A stretch of 64,000 nt of DNA from Coccinella septempunctata (GCF_907165205.1 NC_058189.1:35924270-35988269); one strand, 5' to 3'. Counted from the first letter of the stretch, positions 1 to 12,859 are shown. Notes: generated by a model from the letters alone, not told the origin. Made by a program: numbers and translations.

Positions 1-1446
1 AACTTATAGTTGGGCAGTTATGATTTTTTGAAATTTTGGTGAAATGAATCAAATTGTGACATTTGGATGCCGAATTCGACATTTATACCTAAGAAAACAA
101 CATTGAACCATAGAAAATGAAATTATTTCTTCTTCTTACTTGAAGAACATATATAGTTTATGGAAACAGTCTTGTTAAATCTGCGTTGACGTTGTAATTC
201 ATGAAAGGAAATCGAGGTGAAATGTTTTCTATTTTGGCCCCATTTTTGCATAATTCATAGAATCGAACATATTATTATATCGATCGTTTTTCCAAGAAAC
301 TTTCTCGATAAAAATTTCAAAGTTCTACCCAAGAAGATATATAATAATAGCCCTGTTCGTATAATATTAATCGATATTAAACGATATTAAGCGATCGAAA
401 ATGCATATTCGTAAGGTCTTGATTTCCGATTGGTCTCGTGACCAACGAGGCAGAGCTGCATTACCGAACTCAGCTTATGCTCTTACGGCTACAAAGAGAA
501 GCTCTTTAATATGGTATGATGGTATATTGTTGCGTTTAATATGGATTATTGCAATTTTCACTTGATTTTTCCTTCAATCTGATATATTCATTGAAGATGT
601 TCACTTTGACCTTCGATTGTTCTTAGATATCCCATACACTCTACTTTTACGACTGTAACACGGAATACAATAAATTGTGTAAAATCTCACTTTGTTTCTT
701 TCTTGTACCCCTATTCTTACAATTGACCGCCAAATTAAACTACTTTCATTCATTGTGAAACCAAATAAGAAATAATTTTTACTATTCGATCATCGAACTA
801 TTATTCCGAAATAACAGCTGATTGCTATTCATAGTGTATGTGTATGACCTACACTTGATAGAGTCAATCGTGTTTTATTATCGTTAACGATAAGAGTTTC
901 ATTTGTTCTTTCTGTCAGTTGTGTCTTGTGAATTTTTGAGGTAAGTTTTCGATTTACATATAATAAAGAAGCTACACGGCAAGTTTCACAAACCTTTACT
1001 TGATTAACAATTTCGTTACAACTTGTAAAATGTAATTACTGCAACCTTTTTTCAGTCTTTTCACGATGGGATTGTGATTGGGAACAGTAGAGGGACTTTC
1101 AAAGGTTTTTTTTCTTGTTGAGTGATTTGATAGGTCAACTTCTTGGGACCCCTTTCCAGTTTCCGGATAGAATGCGTTGCTACGGAAATGATGCCATTTC
1201 CCTCTCTAGCTATTACTTCGCCGATGTTATAGATTTTTCGCCAGTGGTGTGAAGTCTTTTCGTAACTGGCGAAGGGTATTTTTATCAAGCTTTTCTTGTT
1301 GTACAGTGTATAAATATGAAGGAACTTCAACACCCCAATCTATTATAGTTTCGTGAAATCGGGCAATATATTTTCAAAAAGATGTATTTTGGAAACTGTT
1401 CAATTAAAAATTTCATTAGCCATCATGACCGTGGAATTGGGATGCA
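1..1446. other. No gene recognised
   Basis: AT-rich sequence with many stops in all frames. The only long frame, on the minus strand at 1061-1333, has no recognisable domain. I see no convincing coding region, RNA gene or terminal repeats here. Confidence 0.5.
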
Positions 1447-2463
1447 ATGCCAAAAACTCCCGAAGAGGGAGAAGCTAAGGCTCGTGAATGGGGGCTTCTT
1501 GCTACCTCCAAAAGTTGTAGGGTGCATAGAATACCCATGAAGTTGTATAATATCCGGACACATGGTCGCTTTAGATGCCCTAAAAGGGGTTGCAATGTAG
1601 AGATTTCCGGCGGCATCGGCAGCTTTTTTGAAGAATGCCGTTTGAAGATGTATATTGCGATAGGGTAAGCTATTTTTCATAATGAATGTTAAGTTATTGT
1701 CATTGTTGTATACTTTTTCCAGATTTAATGTATTGGTTCACAAGAGATTGGAGCTACAAAGATGCTCGTCATGAGCTTCGGAGTAGGTCGGACGAGGCTG
1801 ATAGTGCGGTGTTGAGTCCGGGAACCATTGCTGCTTGGTACTTCATTTTTTTGCATCTTTTCATTCATACATTTATTATTGTGATAATATAATCAGGTAC
1901 CGCTACTGTCGAGAAATGGTGGCCGATCACTTCTCGACTCTCCAGCCAAACCAACCGAAGATTGGCGGGCCAGGTGCTGTGGTCCAAATAGATGAAAGTC
2001 TATTTGGACACCGCAAATATAATCGGGGGCGGGTTTTGCAAGGTCACTGGGTATTAGGAATGATAGACAGTGTTACCAACGACGTTAGAATGGTGGTAGT
2101 GGAGCAGCGAGATGCTGATACATTACTGGCTGAAAAAGTCAGTCATGTTCTTCCAGGATCTGTAATCCACATAGATTGCTGGAGAGCTTATGACGGATTG
2201 TCCTCATTGTCCGGCCAGAATTAGACCCATCGAAAGGTTAATCACAGCGACCCGGAGCATAGATTTGTTGGTTGATCGTTCATTCATATTGAGTATTTTA
2301 TTAATTTGAAAAATATTTTTTTTCAGCTGTGGATGGTACCTACACGCAGCAGATCGAAGATACCTGGCGTCCTGCGAAAGAATTTTTTTGTGGGCGCAGT
2401 AGATTTGCAGACACCCACTTCGCAGATAGGCTCTGCGAGTATTTGTGGCGCAGAGAAGAATAA
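1447..2463 (+). pseudogene. Merlin-type (ISXO2/IS1016-like) transposase, broken
   Basis: DDE transposase of the ISXO2-like/IS1595-type fold; in eukaryotes this family is the Merlin DNA transposon. The reading frame is spread over about four exons. The first (1447 to about 1669) has the N-terminal zinc-ribbon-like part with RFRCPKRGC and the IGSFFE motif. The second (about 1723-1837) continues with FTRDWSYKDARHEL. The third (1897 to about 2260) carries the catalytic core VQIDESLFGHRKYNRGR and IDCWRAYDGL, then HRKVNHS. The last (about 2327-2463) gives TYTQQIEDTWRPAK, ending at TAA. Exon 2 joins exon 3 in phase across GT/AG sites (1838, 1896). A TAG at 2222-2224 interrupts the otherwise continuous frame just before HRKVNHS, so this copy should not make full transposase. 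The start at 1447 is the first ATG in frame. TIRs were not located. Confidence 0.85.
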
Positions 2464-5060
2464 CATAGACCTTTTTGAGAGTCTCGAAGCCATACGGGCA
2501 GCCTACACGCGATGAACTTATGTGCTTAAAAACCGCCTTTCTCAAGGCGAGATCCTGATGATGAATCGGAGTGAATTTGGAAGGGTCTAGAGAATCAGCT
2601 ACCAACCTCCACGTGGTATTCTCTGGACAACGTTCATTGAACGCCTAATGTTGGCACCATCATTTCATTGAGTATTAAAATTGAAGTTTGACGTTATTTT
2701 TGTTCATTATTCACCATTATGAACGGAATACTAGAATAATATTATAGTTAACATTAATGCAATCCATAAAAGCCCTTTGTTAGATTTGCCCATTATAACA
2801 CCCTATCTCTTCAACATGTCACTGCAACCTTCTGTTTTTCTTATGGAGAGTAGAGAGAAGGAGAACGATCGCCGTACTAAAAATGCCTCCCCGAAAACGG
2901 GGAACGTAGGCTAGAAGTCGCTGCGATTGCTACGTTTATCGATAAGGGGTGGGGATTTTAGCGTCAATTTTAAATGAATCAAAGATGTGTGTAATATCTT
3001 TGAAATGAATGTTTTTCTTATGAAATACTGAGTGATATTTCACTTGTGAGAACAATATCTGACATTAAAAATACCTCGATTTTTCATCATATACATCCGA
3101 ATATCAAAGAAAAAATTATGTTCAGTAAGAAAGTATGACGATATTTTGATGACGTTCAAGGTGTTAAGTAACTTTTTTTTAAATGCCTCATTTTGGCCAC
3201 TTGAAGGAATTCATCAAATTCAGTTTCTCGTGCACTCAAATAGTATCAAGTATCTTGTTTGGTGATCAGGATCTTTCAACATTAGATCTAGCTACAAGAG
3301 ATAATATTTTTTATTTATTTATTTGCTTAATGAAACCACTTTAGAATTTCATTTATTTCAATGAAATTACTATCCGCATCTTTTTAGAGTGCGAAAGCAA
3401 AGTGGAAAAGTTCGCTATTTCATATTTATTATTAGTTTGATTATAGTAATAATTTTCGTTGCCTTTCTTTCTGCTGGTGTCTTTTTACAACTATGCTTAC
3501 TGCTAAAACAGGGCGAAAGTGTACCAAGTGTCATAACTCCTACCGTTCATTTTATCGGTTCCCGAATCTAAATGGAAAAGATATAGAGAAGTACTTTATT
3601 CAGTTCTATATTTTTCGAAGTTTATGCCCAACCTCATAATTCGATGTACCTACTCGTTTATCGTACAATGACAAGCGTTTGAAAACCTACTAACTTCTAA
3701 TCTTTTACAGTTATATCAAACAAAACAAATCTCAAGGTATCTTTAAAATATCTCAACAGTAATAGTGATACATAAAAGTAACGTGTTGTAACGGGCCTCT
3801 CCTGTGTCTAGGCGGGGGGTTATTGGGGCTATAGCCCCCCCCAAGGCTTTTACAAGTGGTCCCTCATTAATATTCGACACCTAGAACTTTCAAGTATTGT
3901 TCGAGTAAAATAAGATAACATTATTATATGAAGCTACAAGTACAGCCATCTAGCCATCTTTTGAAAGTCAAGGTAATTCGCAAGAATTTTGTTCGTGCTG
4001 TCATCTAGTGCTTCTTTCGGGATGGGTGGTGGAAAATTCTCTACAGCCATCAGGGTGAATGAATTGGCATCCAAATATTCCTCAATTATCAACAAAGGTT
4101 TTTCGCTGCAGTGCATTATTCCAGCCAGCAACGTTAAATAATCATTCCGACAGTCAAATAGAGCAAGAAATATCTGGTATTGATGAACCAGACATTGACA
4201 AGGGTCTTCTCTCCAGTTAATTAGAAAGATCGAAAAAAGTGGATCACTTCAACACCGAATGATCCCGAATAATGTCCCTCATCAGCACTTGAGAAATGTT
4301 GCTAAGATTTTTATCCAAATTTGTACATATTACTTCAAATATTTTGTGTACTTCCTGTAACAACAGCTGAAGAAGCAGAGCACAGTTTTTATTAAGGAGA
4401 CTTAAGACCTGGCTCAGAAGCACTGTGGCAGAAAACTGCTCGAATAGATTAGCTCTAATGCACATAAATTAAGAGAGTCATTAATACAAAAATGGTTGTG
4501 ACCAGCTTTGCTAATGCTGGCTCAAGGCGCTTGGAGCTTTTATTTAATAACTCAAAACTAGTAAACTTTTTAATATTTGTTTTTTCTCTTTTATAGATTT
4601 ATATTAATGTTTTATTTTATTTATAACGAAAAACTAGTCAATTCTTACATAATTTGATATTTTTTCTTTTTGTTCTTCATAATTTTTTATAGTTATAAGA
4701 AATAAATGTTTTTGTTACATTTTCCTCTTTTAGTGGATGATAGCTGAGCCCGCCCAACACACCTTTCTGGGTGCGCGCCTGAATGTGTCACGTCAGCAGC
4801 ATTCGAGAAGACTCTGGACTACAGAATAGACCATGGTTCGGTTCTGATACGCAATGTGAAATTTTCATTGAATTATCAAGAAAAGGGCCCCTATGAAAAT
4901 AAATACGTGACGCGACGAAATAGGGGTCAGTACAGTGCAAGATAACGAAAAGCAACGAAGTAGTGAAAATTCATAACTGGAAATAAATTGAGTGGTATTA
5001 TTATTGTGATTAATATAGTACTAGTGTACTATAAGAGTGTACATAATTTAGTTAAAAAGT
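2464..5060. other. No recognised gene; GC-rich palindrome at 3825-3838
   Basis: Mostly AT-rich noncoding sequence. A perfect 14-bp palindrome, GGGGCTATAGCCCC, lies inside a G-run/C-run block at about 3813-3842, resembling the GC-rich ends of some hAT-type elements, but no partner end was found. Two minus-strand frames (3934-4131, 4244-4465) have no domain I recognise. Confidence 0.4.
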
Positions 5061-5063
5061 ATA

Positions 5064-8055
5064 TACTTATACGTATGAGTCCTGTGTGTCAGAAATTTTC
5101 ACGTAAGCTACTGTTTGGTTTTTTCCAGGGCACGAAAATGGGCTACATGGGCTTACCCTAATGAAAAATGGGATGATCCGGCAGCTTTGTGCAAAAAAGG
5201 CCGAGTCATCTGTAGTGCTCACTTCAAAAAGGATTGTTTCACTGACCATGCTGCTCGCCACCTACACTCATATTCTAATCCAGAGGGCACAGTTGCTTTA
5301 AATGAGGAGTTAACTCAGCCAAACACTCCGCCAGCCTCTGTTTGTGTTGATGAGATTGTTGCTCTAGATTTTACACTCCCCAACGCCCCAAACAACTCAC
5401 AGTAAGGAAAAACTAATCAACAGGCACCTGCGAGTTGAAATAGTGCACAATGTCCTACCTCTATCACTCCTGTTCGTACGAACGTCAGTACTTCCCCAAC
5501 TCGTCTGGACTGTTATGAAACACCATCTGTTTCTTCTTTTAAAGGTAGAGCGGCACCTAAATCAATTTTGCGTCAAATTAATGCAACAAGAGTAGCACAT
5601 CTCACTCCACGCGAACAATTTCTTTATCGGGGTTGGAAGAAACAAGCCAGAGAAATTCAGAGGTTGCGTAAAAATTCCAGCCCGAAAGCTGCGATGGTGG
5701 ACTTGAATAACAGCCTCAAAATCAATTGGCAGAAAATGACACCAGCAGCTGCAATTTTTTTCAAGCACAGCTAAGAGTCTCTGGAAAGAAGCCAAAGGGA
5801 AGGTGAACTTTGGATGAGAAACTATTAGCCCTTACTATATTCAAGAAATCACCTTCAGGCTATAGATTTCTATTCCCATAGCCAATCCCCAGTACCCTCA
5901 ACACCCTTCTGAGTGATTTTCATTTGAGGCCTGGAATAAGTGAAGAGATCCTATAGACTTTGAGAACATCAGTGGATAGTATGGCAAAAGGGCATGAAGT
6001 CTGCGCTGTAATGTTCGATGAGATGTCCATCAAGAAGCACCTCTCGTACAATCAACGCGAAGATAAAATTGATAGTTTCCAAGATCACGGCATCCAAGAA
6101 CGATCACCCGAAGTTGCGGGTTATGTCATCGTCTTTATTGTTACCGGGCTCAGAAAATACTGGAAGCAACCAGTGGCCCACTACTTCAGTGCCTCTGCAA
6201 TCTCGTCTACTAGGTTGAGACTTTTATTGCTTGATGTTATACAAGAATTGCAGTCGATCAAACTCAAAGTGGTGGCGTGTATATCAGATATGGGGACAAA
6301 TAATGTAGCTTGCTACAAAAGTCTGGGAAAAAATGAAGCCGACAGTTTTTTTGCGGTCAATGGAGAAGAAGTAGCTATCATCTTTGACTACCCGCATCTC
6401 CTCGAATGTTTTCTCGCAATTAGCTTCAAGCCCATAATCTCACCTGCATCATCATCACTGAACTGAATGAACAAGACAATGTCTTAGGTAATAGCATGAA
6501 TCTGATCATAAGTAAGAGTATAAAATGATGAAATGTTTTTCATTTCTTAATTTGGGTATATGAGGTGTTTCCGTCTAATTAATTTGTTTATTATATCCTA
6601 CTTACAGGCAGTTCCATAATCGTCTTTATAATTTTAAAGTTTTTTTTAGTCTTACTAAAAATGATGAAAAAAGAAGCTTCAATCTCGAAGGCACTTTGAA
6701 TTTGATTATGGAACTGGCCTTACATGGAATTTCTGCCTTTTACTGATATTTATAATTCCTTATTTTTTTGGTTCTTCAAGGTACTGCTAAATGAGAGCAT
6801 TTGGTTAAACTTTATGAGGTAGACAGCTCTGAAGTACCGTGTCGAAGGGTACCGAAATTGACCAAAGCACATTTATAGACCCTCAGTTTTCTCAAAAAAT
6901 GAGAGTTTGTTACGCCGCTCAAACTCTAAGCCATTCTGTGGCAGTTGGCATCCTATCATACATGGGTCGAAGTGAATGAATTATTCTCTTAACTAACATG
7001 TGTTATGCTGATATGGAAGGCCCCAATGGCGTTTAAAGACAGTCTGAGAGATATTTTATAGAAATATTTATATGTACCATTTTCTCCTCTATTAGGGCAT
7101 TCCTAGAAACTGCCATTACATCCTTATATTGTACTTTTTATATGTTTCAGATGAAATAACCAGTGAAGCTTTAGCGACAGCTTCCATCTGTACGAAAGTT
7201 GATAATTTATTTGATTTGCTGAACGGAAGCTCGTCACATATAGAAGAAGGGAAGTTCCTGAAAACGCGGATCACACAAAAAAATTCTAACCTCCAATTTT
7301 GCGCTGAACACAAAGAACGCATCAAGTCTTGGAAGTTTGTCCATAGTAATCCTTCTTCCGTGTCTGGTTGAATGGAGTCGAATTAGTTTGGAGAAAATGT
7401 GAATCCTTAGATTTCAAGTTCATAGTTCCTCGGAGACTAAATCAGGATGCTCTAGAAAATTTATATGGTGTTTTGCGTGCTCTCTGTGGAGGGAACCGAA
7501 ATCCGGTTGCTATTCATGATACTAAAACCATGAACTTCGAACTCGATGATAGCAGCTTTCAATGCAAGCTTTGAACTCTTCTAAACCAACCTTCTGAAGC
7601 AGAGGGGTCAAGTGAGGGAGATGAGGAAACCAGCGATGACGACTCATTTGACATTTTCACACGAGAAATTAAAGAGAAGTGTAAAAAAAAAATGAAGGAA
7701 TGGGACGAAAAATATCTCAGATGTCTTATCAATTGCATACGTCGCTGGTTTCGTTGTTGACTTCTTGAGAAGAGAAGCTGTAATGCTTGCCTTAGATGGT
7801 TAACGTCACCCGCAGATGAGATTTTCAATGAGTTCATCAACTACAAAGAATATAATAATAACGGAAACAGTCTGACACGGCCCTCTTTTGAGATTGCTAC
7901 AACTGTTTGAAATTGCGCCTCTTTGAATACCTGAATACCTTGATGAAAATTGTCATCTGCCCAGTGTCAAGGCTAACATTATTGCTTGTCTGCAACATTT
8001 ATTCCAGAATGTGCTAAAGTTTTTAAATAATGTGAAGATTGAAAGATGAGAATAG
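5064..8055 (+). pseudogene. P-element-like THAP transposase, copy 1, degenerate
   Basis: Recognisable P-superfamily transposase order. The C-terminal half of a THAP zinc-finger domain (5130-5300, VICSAHFKKDCF) is preceded by an AG acceptor at 5129. A coiled-coil/linker with LTPREQFLYRGWKKQ follows (5560-5770). The catalytic region (5960-6465) has FDEMSIK, GLRKYWKQPVAHYFS, ISDMGTNN and FDYPHLLE, giving three acidic positions typical of P transposases. An insertion-domain segment is at 6785-6980, and C-terminal blocks are at 7150-7370 (SEALATA, LFDLLNG), 7368-7570 (RRLNQDALENLYG) and 7580-8050. Frameshifts and stops separate these blocks. A short TIR element sits at 6607-6719. A mini-exon at 5074-5093 (ATGAGTCCTGTGTGTCAGAA) could be the residual THAP start, but the usual zinc ligands there are incomplete. 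Confidence 0.8.
6607..6719. repeat. Small TIR element (MITE) inside P-like copy 1
   Basis: A 113-bp element with ends GGCAGTTCCATAATC and GATTATGGAACTGGCC, nearly perfect inverted repeats, flanked by the 5-bp direct repeat TTACA (6602-6606, 6720-6724). A related foldback with CCAGTTTCATAAT / ATTATGAAGCTGG ends lies at 30512-30630. It does not code for protein and interrupts the P-like pseudogene between its catalytic and C-terminal blocks. Confidence 0.75.
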
Positions 8056-8181
8056 AATAAAGTTGTATATTTTTTCTTGGATTGAATGCTATATTGAGAA
8101 ACACTTTCGAAGCATATTTCAAGAACAGTTGAAGTGTTTTTGTGTGAAGTGTTGATGTCGATGTTCATTTGCTTGAAATAG

Positions 8182-9425
8182 GTGTTTAGAAGTCATCACT
8201 GTGAAGCGGTTTTTAGTTCAATCACTTCCCAAACAACGATGTCTCCAAATAAATACACAAATCTCAATCCAACCCCTCAAAATTTGATGATTGGGATTTC
8301 AAAGAGCGATCATTTCCACAAATTGACGATTAACATTTATCCATTTCTCGATTTTTTGAGAATAAAAAAAGAATTGCGGAAGAGATGTGCCAATAGAAGA
8401 ATTCATATTAGAGGCACTAGTTGTGGTTCTCCACTTCCAGAAAAAGACAAGTGATGATTTGCTGCTATCGATCGTAAATGCGAAAACTGCGTGCGGAATG
8501 AATCCACCATATGGAGGTAATGTTGAAAGCGAATCTGAAGATAAAATTCAGAATGAGGCTGATGGGTTGACAAATCAGTTAGGGAATGAAATAGAATTTG
8601 TATCTGACCCACCAGGCATACCTGATATATCGATATATGTAAGTGGATATATTATTATACATTACACTATATTATCCTGATTCACTTGATATAGAAATTA
8701 CAATTTTGGTACCATAGCAATTCACAAACAAATTATAGAGTAAAGCACTGCAGATCAAAATGCCCTTATTCTTTGAATCGAACTGGTCATTTTTTTTATA
8801 GAATGAAGAATCAAGGCCTTCGAATACTCCTAGAGTTGAAATTCCAGAAACTTCAGCACATACACAGGAGAATGTGAGTTATGTAACAATATTTCAAACT
8901 TTCAACTAAATTTTGTCGATAACACAAGTTAAAAGTGAAATAAAAGCATTGAAGCAATAAACCAACTCCTTGATTTTAGATTTAGAAAAACGCGACACGG
9001 GCATCGTATAAACCGTCAGATTCATCAGAAAAGCCTAGCACTCCTCAAGTGTTCCATCTCATTCTCGAGATGAAAATTATTTGGAAATTTTTAAAATCTA
9101 TTCAAATTTAGGTCCCTCAACAGTTCAGAAAACACAAAAAAAAAAAACTCCCGTGGACGACCTGCAATTGTTGGAAAGTCACTCACTTCCTCAGATGTAG
9201 CTGCAAAATATGACAAATTATTAGATTGCCGCCTAGAAATAGCTGCATATACAAAAAAAAAAAGAGTTGGAGCAAAGAGTTCTACAAAATGCTGCTAAAC
9301 ATGAAAAGAAAATGTTGCTTGCAGATATTCAACTTGAGATTGAAAAAGAAAAGTTGAAAAGAATTAGGAAGGTCGGATTATCTATAATAGAAAAGGATTT
9401 ATATGAAAAAGCACATGTATTGTAA
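8182..9425 (+). pseudogene. Myb/SANT-like partner gene of a Harbinger element (candidate)
   Basis: A series of plus-strand coding pieces (8182-8454, 8387-8640, 8803-8873, 8980-9060, 9100-9425) with possible GT-AG introns. The 3' part is clearest: RGRPAIV, then KYDKLLDCRLEIAAY, a poly-lysine/A-run frameshift near 9255, then the charged coiled coil KKMLLADIQLEIEKEKLKR. This glutamate/lysine-rich helix is the usual C-terminal end of the Myb/SANT-like DNA-binding proteins encoded alongside HARBI1 in PIF/Harbinger elements. The Myb domain itself was not recognised. A HARBI1 remnant faces it on the opposite strand just downstream (9525-9850), the convergent order seen again at 52.7-56.2 kb. The assignment therefore rests on the C-terminal helix and the neighbour. 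Confidence 0.5.
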
Positions 9426-9524
9426 TGAAACTTTTGAATAAACGTGCATTTTGGTATTTTTTAAAATATTCATTATATTCAACTCATAGAAATAATGGTA
9501 TGTAATAGATATGGACAGATAGAT

Positions 9525-9850
9525 CTAAAAGTTTGAAAAATATTCATTGATCATTTGGTATTGGTAACTCTCATTTTGGATGAGGATGTCTTGTATTTGA
9601 CTCATAGAGATAAGGTAATTCAGTTCTTCTTCATCGATGTCAAATGGCTGTGGAGTATCAGGTTCATTGATATATCTAGCTATGTTCTGCAAAACTGAAA
9701 CAATCCTCATTCAGAAGCTATTCTCACCACACTCATTGATTCATTAAAATTTCTTCGATAAGTGGGTATTTCCAGAAGGTCGATTTGGGAATGGACATAA
9801 AAGCAATTCCATTATGAGATAGGCATTATCACAGTGTAGAACAAATTACT
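9525..9850 (-). pseudogene. HARBI1-like (PIF/Harbinger, DDE_4) transposase remnant
   Basis: Read on the minus strand, 9850 to 9760 gives a piece like the GDxGYPL-LLxP region of Harbinger nucleases (DNAYLIMELLLCPFPNRPSG). After a deletion, 9730-9525 gives the C-terminal block VLQNIARYINEPDTP followed by DIDEEELNYLI, matching the VLHNIA-type helix near the end of these proteins. The catalytic N-terminal half is missing, so this is a non-functional tail. Together with the convergent Myb/SANT-like gene it marks an old PIF/Harbinger element spanning roughly 8.2-9.9 kb. Confidence 0.65.
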
Positions 9851-9880
9851 TAAAATTTGGAAATACTTATACATCTTATA

Positions 9881-10435
9881 AGGTAGGGGCGGGTAATAAC
9901 GCCTAGCTAAGGATGATTTGGAATTATTCGAAAAATTCTGAACTCCAAACTCCAAATTTTATTGTTGATTAAACTTGAACATCAAATACTCTTAAGTGAA
10001 GACAAAAAAGGCAACTTCTGATGTAAGGAAAAACAGAGTTGGACAATTTCAAAAACCTTGTTATAGGCCTTATCATACTACAGAAGGATAATAAAGCCCA
10101 TTAGACTTTTAGATCCATAAATATTCAAAATAAGCTTATTTTATTTGATAACTGGGACAATTATTGAATAATTATGCATAAGTTCAAATCCCAAGAAAAC
10201 ATATCGAATTTCTATGTGCAACAGCCTTCAGGACACTCAAAATCAACTGCATCATTCGCTGACTCTAACTAAGGCATTTGATACCATTCTGATACCGCGT
10301 CATGGCTGCTTTGAGGGCACATCAATGAATGTTTGCTACCTACAACTGAGATTTTGGACGCCGGCGACCATTATTAATTGGATTTCTGTTACTTAGGCCT
10401 TATAACCCGACATGCCTTATTACCCGCACCTACCT
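9881..10435. repeat. Non-coding TIR element, 555 bp
   Basis: The ends form inverted repeats of about 22 bp (AGGTAGGGGCGGGTAATAA at the left; TTATTACCCGCACCTACCT at the right), flanked by TA on both sides, consistent with a TA target duplication. The only internal frame, 10214-10396, has no recognisable domain. The superfamily is undetermined; a Tc1/mariner-type MITE is possible from the TA flank alone. Confidence 0.65.
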
Positions 10436-11080
10436 TAGACCCCCATACAAATTAGATCATCGAAATGTCTTCGCCCTTTGAAAGTACCCTTCAAATTAAC
10501 AATCGTCCCATCTCAGCACGAAGCTGATTGGTATTTAATTCAATTGTAATAAGAATTAATTCAGACGTATACCATCCGCCTATATGAATATCGACGATCT
10601 CGTCTGTCAATTCCAAACGTTACTCCATCGGAGAAGAAGATATGTTGCTCTGACGAGGTCCAACGAGACCGAAACCATGGTCAGCATCTGCTCTTCTTCG
10701 ATGGAGCGTACTCTTTTTGGTGGCCCTGACGATGGCAAATTGGCCAGCTCATTCAGATCGTAACACTTGTTGATATTCATATCGGCGGGTGGTATGCATC
10801 TGAATTTAGTTAAACTATCGATACCTAATGTATTCACAAGTACTATCATTTTACAGTTCTACATAAGAAAGAATACAAATCTCACAAATACTCCAGATGT
10901 AATAAATATTTTATGTGAATGCGCAATGACAATACTTTACAAAAATGAAATTTCTTGTGACCAGATAAAATTCTTCTTGGTCTATTGTTGGCCAGCAAAT
11001 TGGTCTAGTATTGCGCCATAGAGGCGTCTCTGTATTGCGCAGTGGTATCTACATTAGAGCGGCGGCAAAACCCGGTCAAA
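10436..11080. other. No gene recognised
   Basis: Short frames on both strands (10607-10849 minus, 10767-11021 plus) show no known domain, and no terminal repeats were found. Confidence 0.4.
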
Positions 11081-11084
11081 TTCC

Positions 11085-11500
11085 AGATATCCTAAGTATG
11101 ATATTAATAAAGTTTTCACGGAAGAACATGAAGTTTGACCGTCAAAGAATTTGTCGTTTGAAATGGCGAAGCGTAGTGCCGCAAAATACCAAGCTTATCA
11201 ATTCCTTCAAGAAGAGCCTGACATTTCGGTGAAAAAAACAGGAGCTGTACCGACAGCTAGACCTCTAGCTTGAGCTACCTCATTTAATAATGAAACGGTG
11301 GCAATATTCTTCAATCATTTGAAAGAGGGCACCATTACCAGATGGAACTCAAATATTCAACCTTGACGGAATCGGCACAACCTCCGTCCAGAAACCTCAG
11401 AAAGTTGTGGCCACAGAACGTAAACATCATGTTGTGGCTCTAGTAGGAGCTGTGCATATTTGTATGTGGCGCCCTTGGTGGCAGTTTGATTTGAAGCAAA
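11085..11500 (+). pseudogene. pogo/Tigger-like (DDE_1) transposase fragment
   Basis: Two blocks in slightly different frames resemble the centre of pogo/jerky-type transposases. The first, about 11130-11320, includes a P-T-A-R...SFNNETVAIFFNHL stretch, the usual lead-in to the DDE_1 core. The second, about 11337-11460, reads LPDGTQIFNLDGIGTTSVQK, corresponding to the conserved FNxDETG-TTVQ box whose aspartate is catalytic; here the following glutamate is replaced by glycine. Nothing corresponding to the second or third catalytic residue follows, so this is an internal scrap of a dead element. No TIRs were identified. Confidence 0.6.
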
Positions 11501-11663
11501 ATCGTTAGTAAAACAAACCGGATTTACTTTGCCGTAGCAGTTGAAAGATGATATAAAGTGGTGTTAATATTTCTATTATTTTCGACAATATTGAACATTG
11601 GTGTTTATTCAATTTTTTGATAACGTAGAAATAATATTGAAAATCAATTCTCAATGTCCGGAC

Positions 11664-12815
11664 GTACCATTTACTGCAAGGAATTCTCGAATTCAGTGCT
11701 GTGTAGTTGGCTGTCACAATGGTTATTATAATACAGACAATTCAATAAAGTTTTAGTTTTCCGAAAAAGTGGTTCGAGAAAGAAAGGAGGCAGACATGGA
11801 TTAACAGTGTGAGAAAAGTAAGGTCATAGTAATAATATGAAAGTGAAATTTTAGCAAATTGTATTATTCATTTGAAACTTTTATTGCAGTGCTGGTCCTA
11901 GTACCTACTTCGAAAGAATGGCAACCAAAGGATTTCCATAAGATATGCAGTACACATTTTGTAGGAAATGTAAAGAGCAATGATCCTGAAAGCCCTTCTT
12001 ATAACCCAACCATTTTTCCAGTGGTTAGTTCAGTTTTAATTATGTGTAACCTGTCTCATTGCACTGATTTCAGGGGTACAGAAAACTGGACAACTCTTGT
12101 GATAAAATGGGAAGATACAAAAGAAAAATGGCTCGATCCTCTAAAAAAAAATATGAATAAGGAAGACTGCTCAATCTCAAACCATATGAATTAGTGGCAG
12201 TTGAAGAAGGAACGAAGGAATTTTCATGCCAAACTGATGCAACTGAATTAGAAGATGAAATCTTCTTATTTGAAAGTAATTTTATTGGCCATGGTTTAGG
12301 GGGAATGTGTGACGTTTCAACTTAATGTAACATTGTTGGTGATGGTAAAAAAAAATTATTTCTTCAAAAAGATGACAAGTGTGTTGGTAATGATGAACCC
12401 ATTGAATGTATAGGATTTCACGGTATAAGATCCTTGAAAACCGACGAGGATTTAAAGTGTCTTGCTGGAGTTTATTTTGACCGATTTAATTTACTTTGCT
12501 CACTATTAAACAACAGTCATCAAGCTTAATATTGACAATAGATTGTTGCTTTTTTTGATTAAAATCAAACTTGGCATGTCATTTGTAGCATTAGGTGCTT
12601 TGTTTCAACTACACCATAATAGTTGCTATAGAATTTTCTCTTCACTTTCGGAAGAATTAGTGCAAAAGACAAAAAACTTCATATTTCGGCCTTCTCGAGA
12701 TGTTGTTGATAGTACTATGCCAAAAGCAATGAAATTACTATATCCCAAGTGTAGAGCAATTGACTGCACGGAAATCAAAATAAAACAGCCAAAGGGCACA
12801 AAATTGTTTTCTTAG
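11664..12815 (+). pseudogene. THAP-domain DDE_4 transposase (ISL2EU/Harbinger-related), truncated
   Basis: An N-terminal THAP zinc finger is split over two exons. At 11694-11817, QCCVVGC, then FPKKWFEKERRQTWINSVRK in a shifted frame, ends at a GTAAGG donor. At 11890-12022, ICSTHFV and the SPSYNPTIFP end follow. Next comes a helix-turn-helix segment (12416-12700; LKCLAGVYFDRFNLL, LLFLIKIKLGMSF) and the start of a DDE_4 nuclease (12741-12800, YPKCRAIDCTEIKIKQP, whose aspartate would be the first catalytic residue). The frame is lost at about 12815, before the second and third catalytic residues. A YqaJ-type nuclease on the same strand follows within 100 bp. THAP-DDE4 transposase plus YqaJ nuclease is the two-gene content I associate with ISL2EU-type elements. 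Confidence 0.7.
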
Positions 12816-12859
12816 ATTTATAGGCTACAAAATTTATTTTATCGATCGATCGTTCGGTT

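Noticed and set aside
1061..1333. Minus-strand 90-codon frame before the Merlin gene
   Set aside because: No domain, biased composition, and no supporting splice or neighbour context.
3389..3571. Short plus-strand frame with a hydrophobic segment (possible membrane peptide)
   Set aside because: Only 60 codons in AT-rich sequence; poly-hydrophobic frames arise easily there.
3934..4465. Two minus-strand frames near a G/C-rich palindrome, considered as a hAT transposase remnant
   Set aside because: No hAT motif could be identified; only the end-like GC palindrome supports it.
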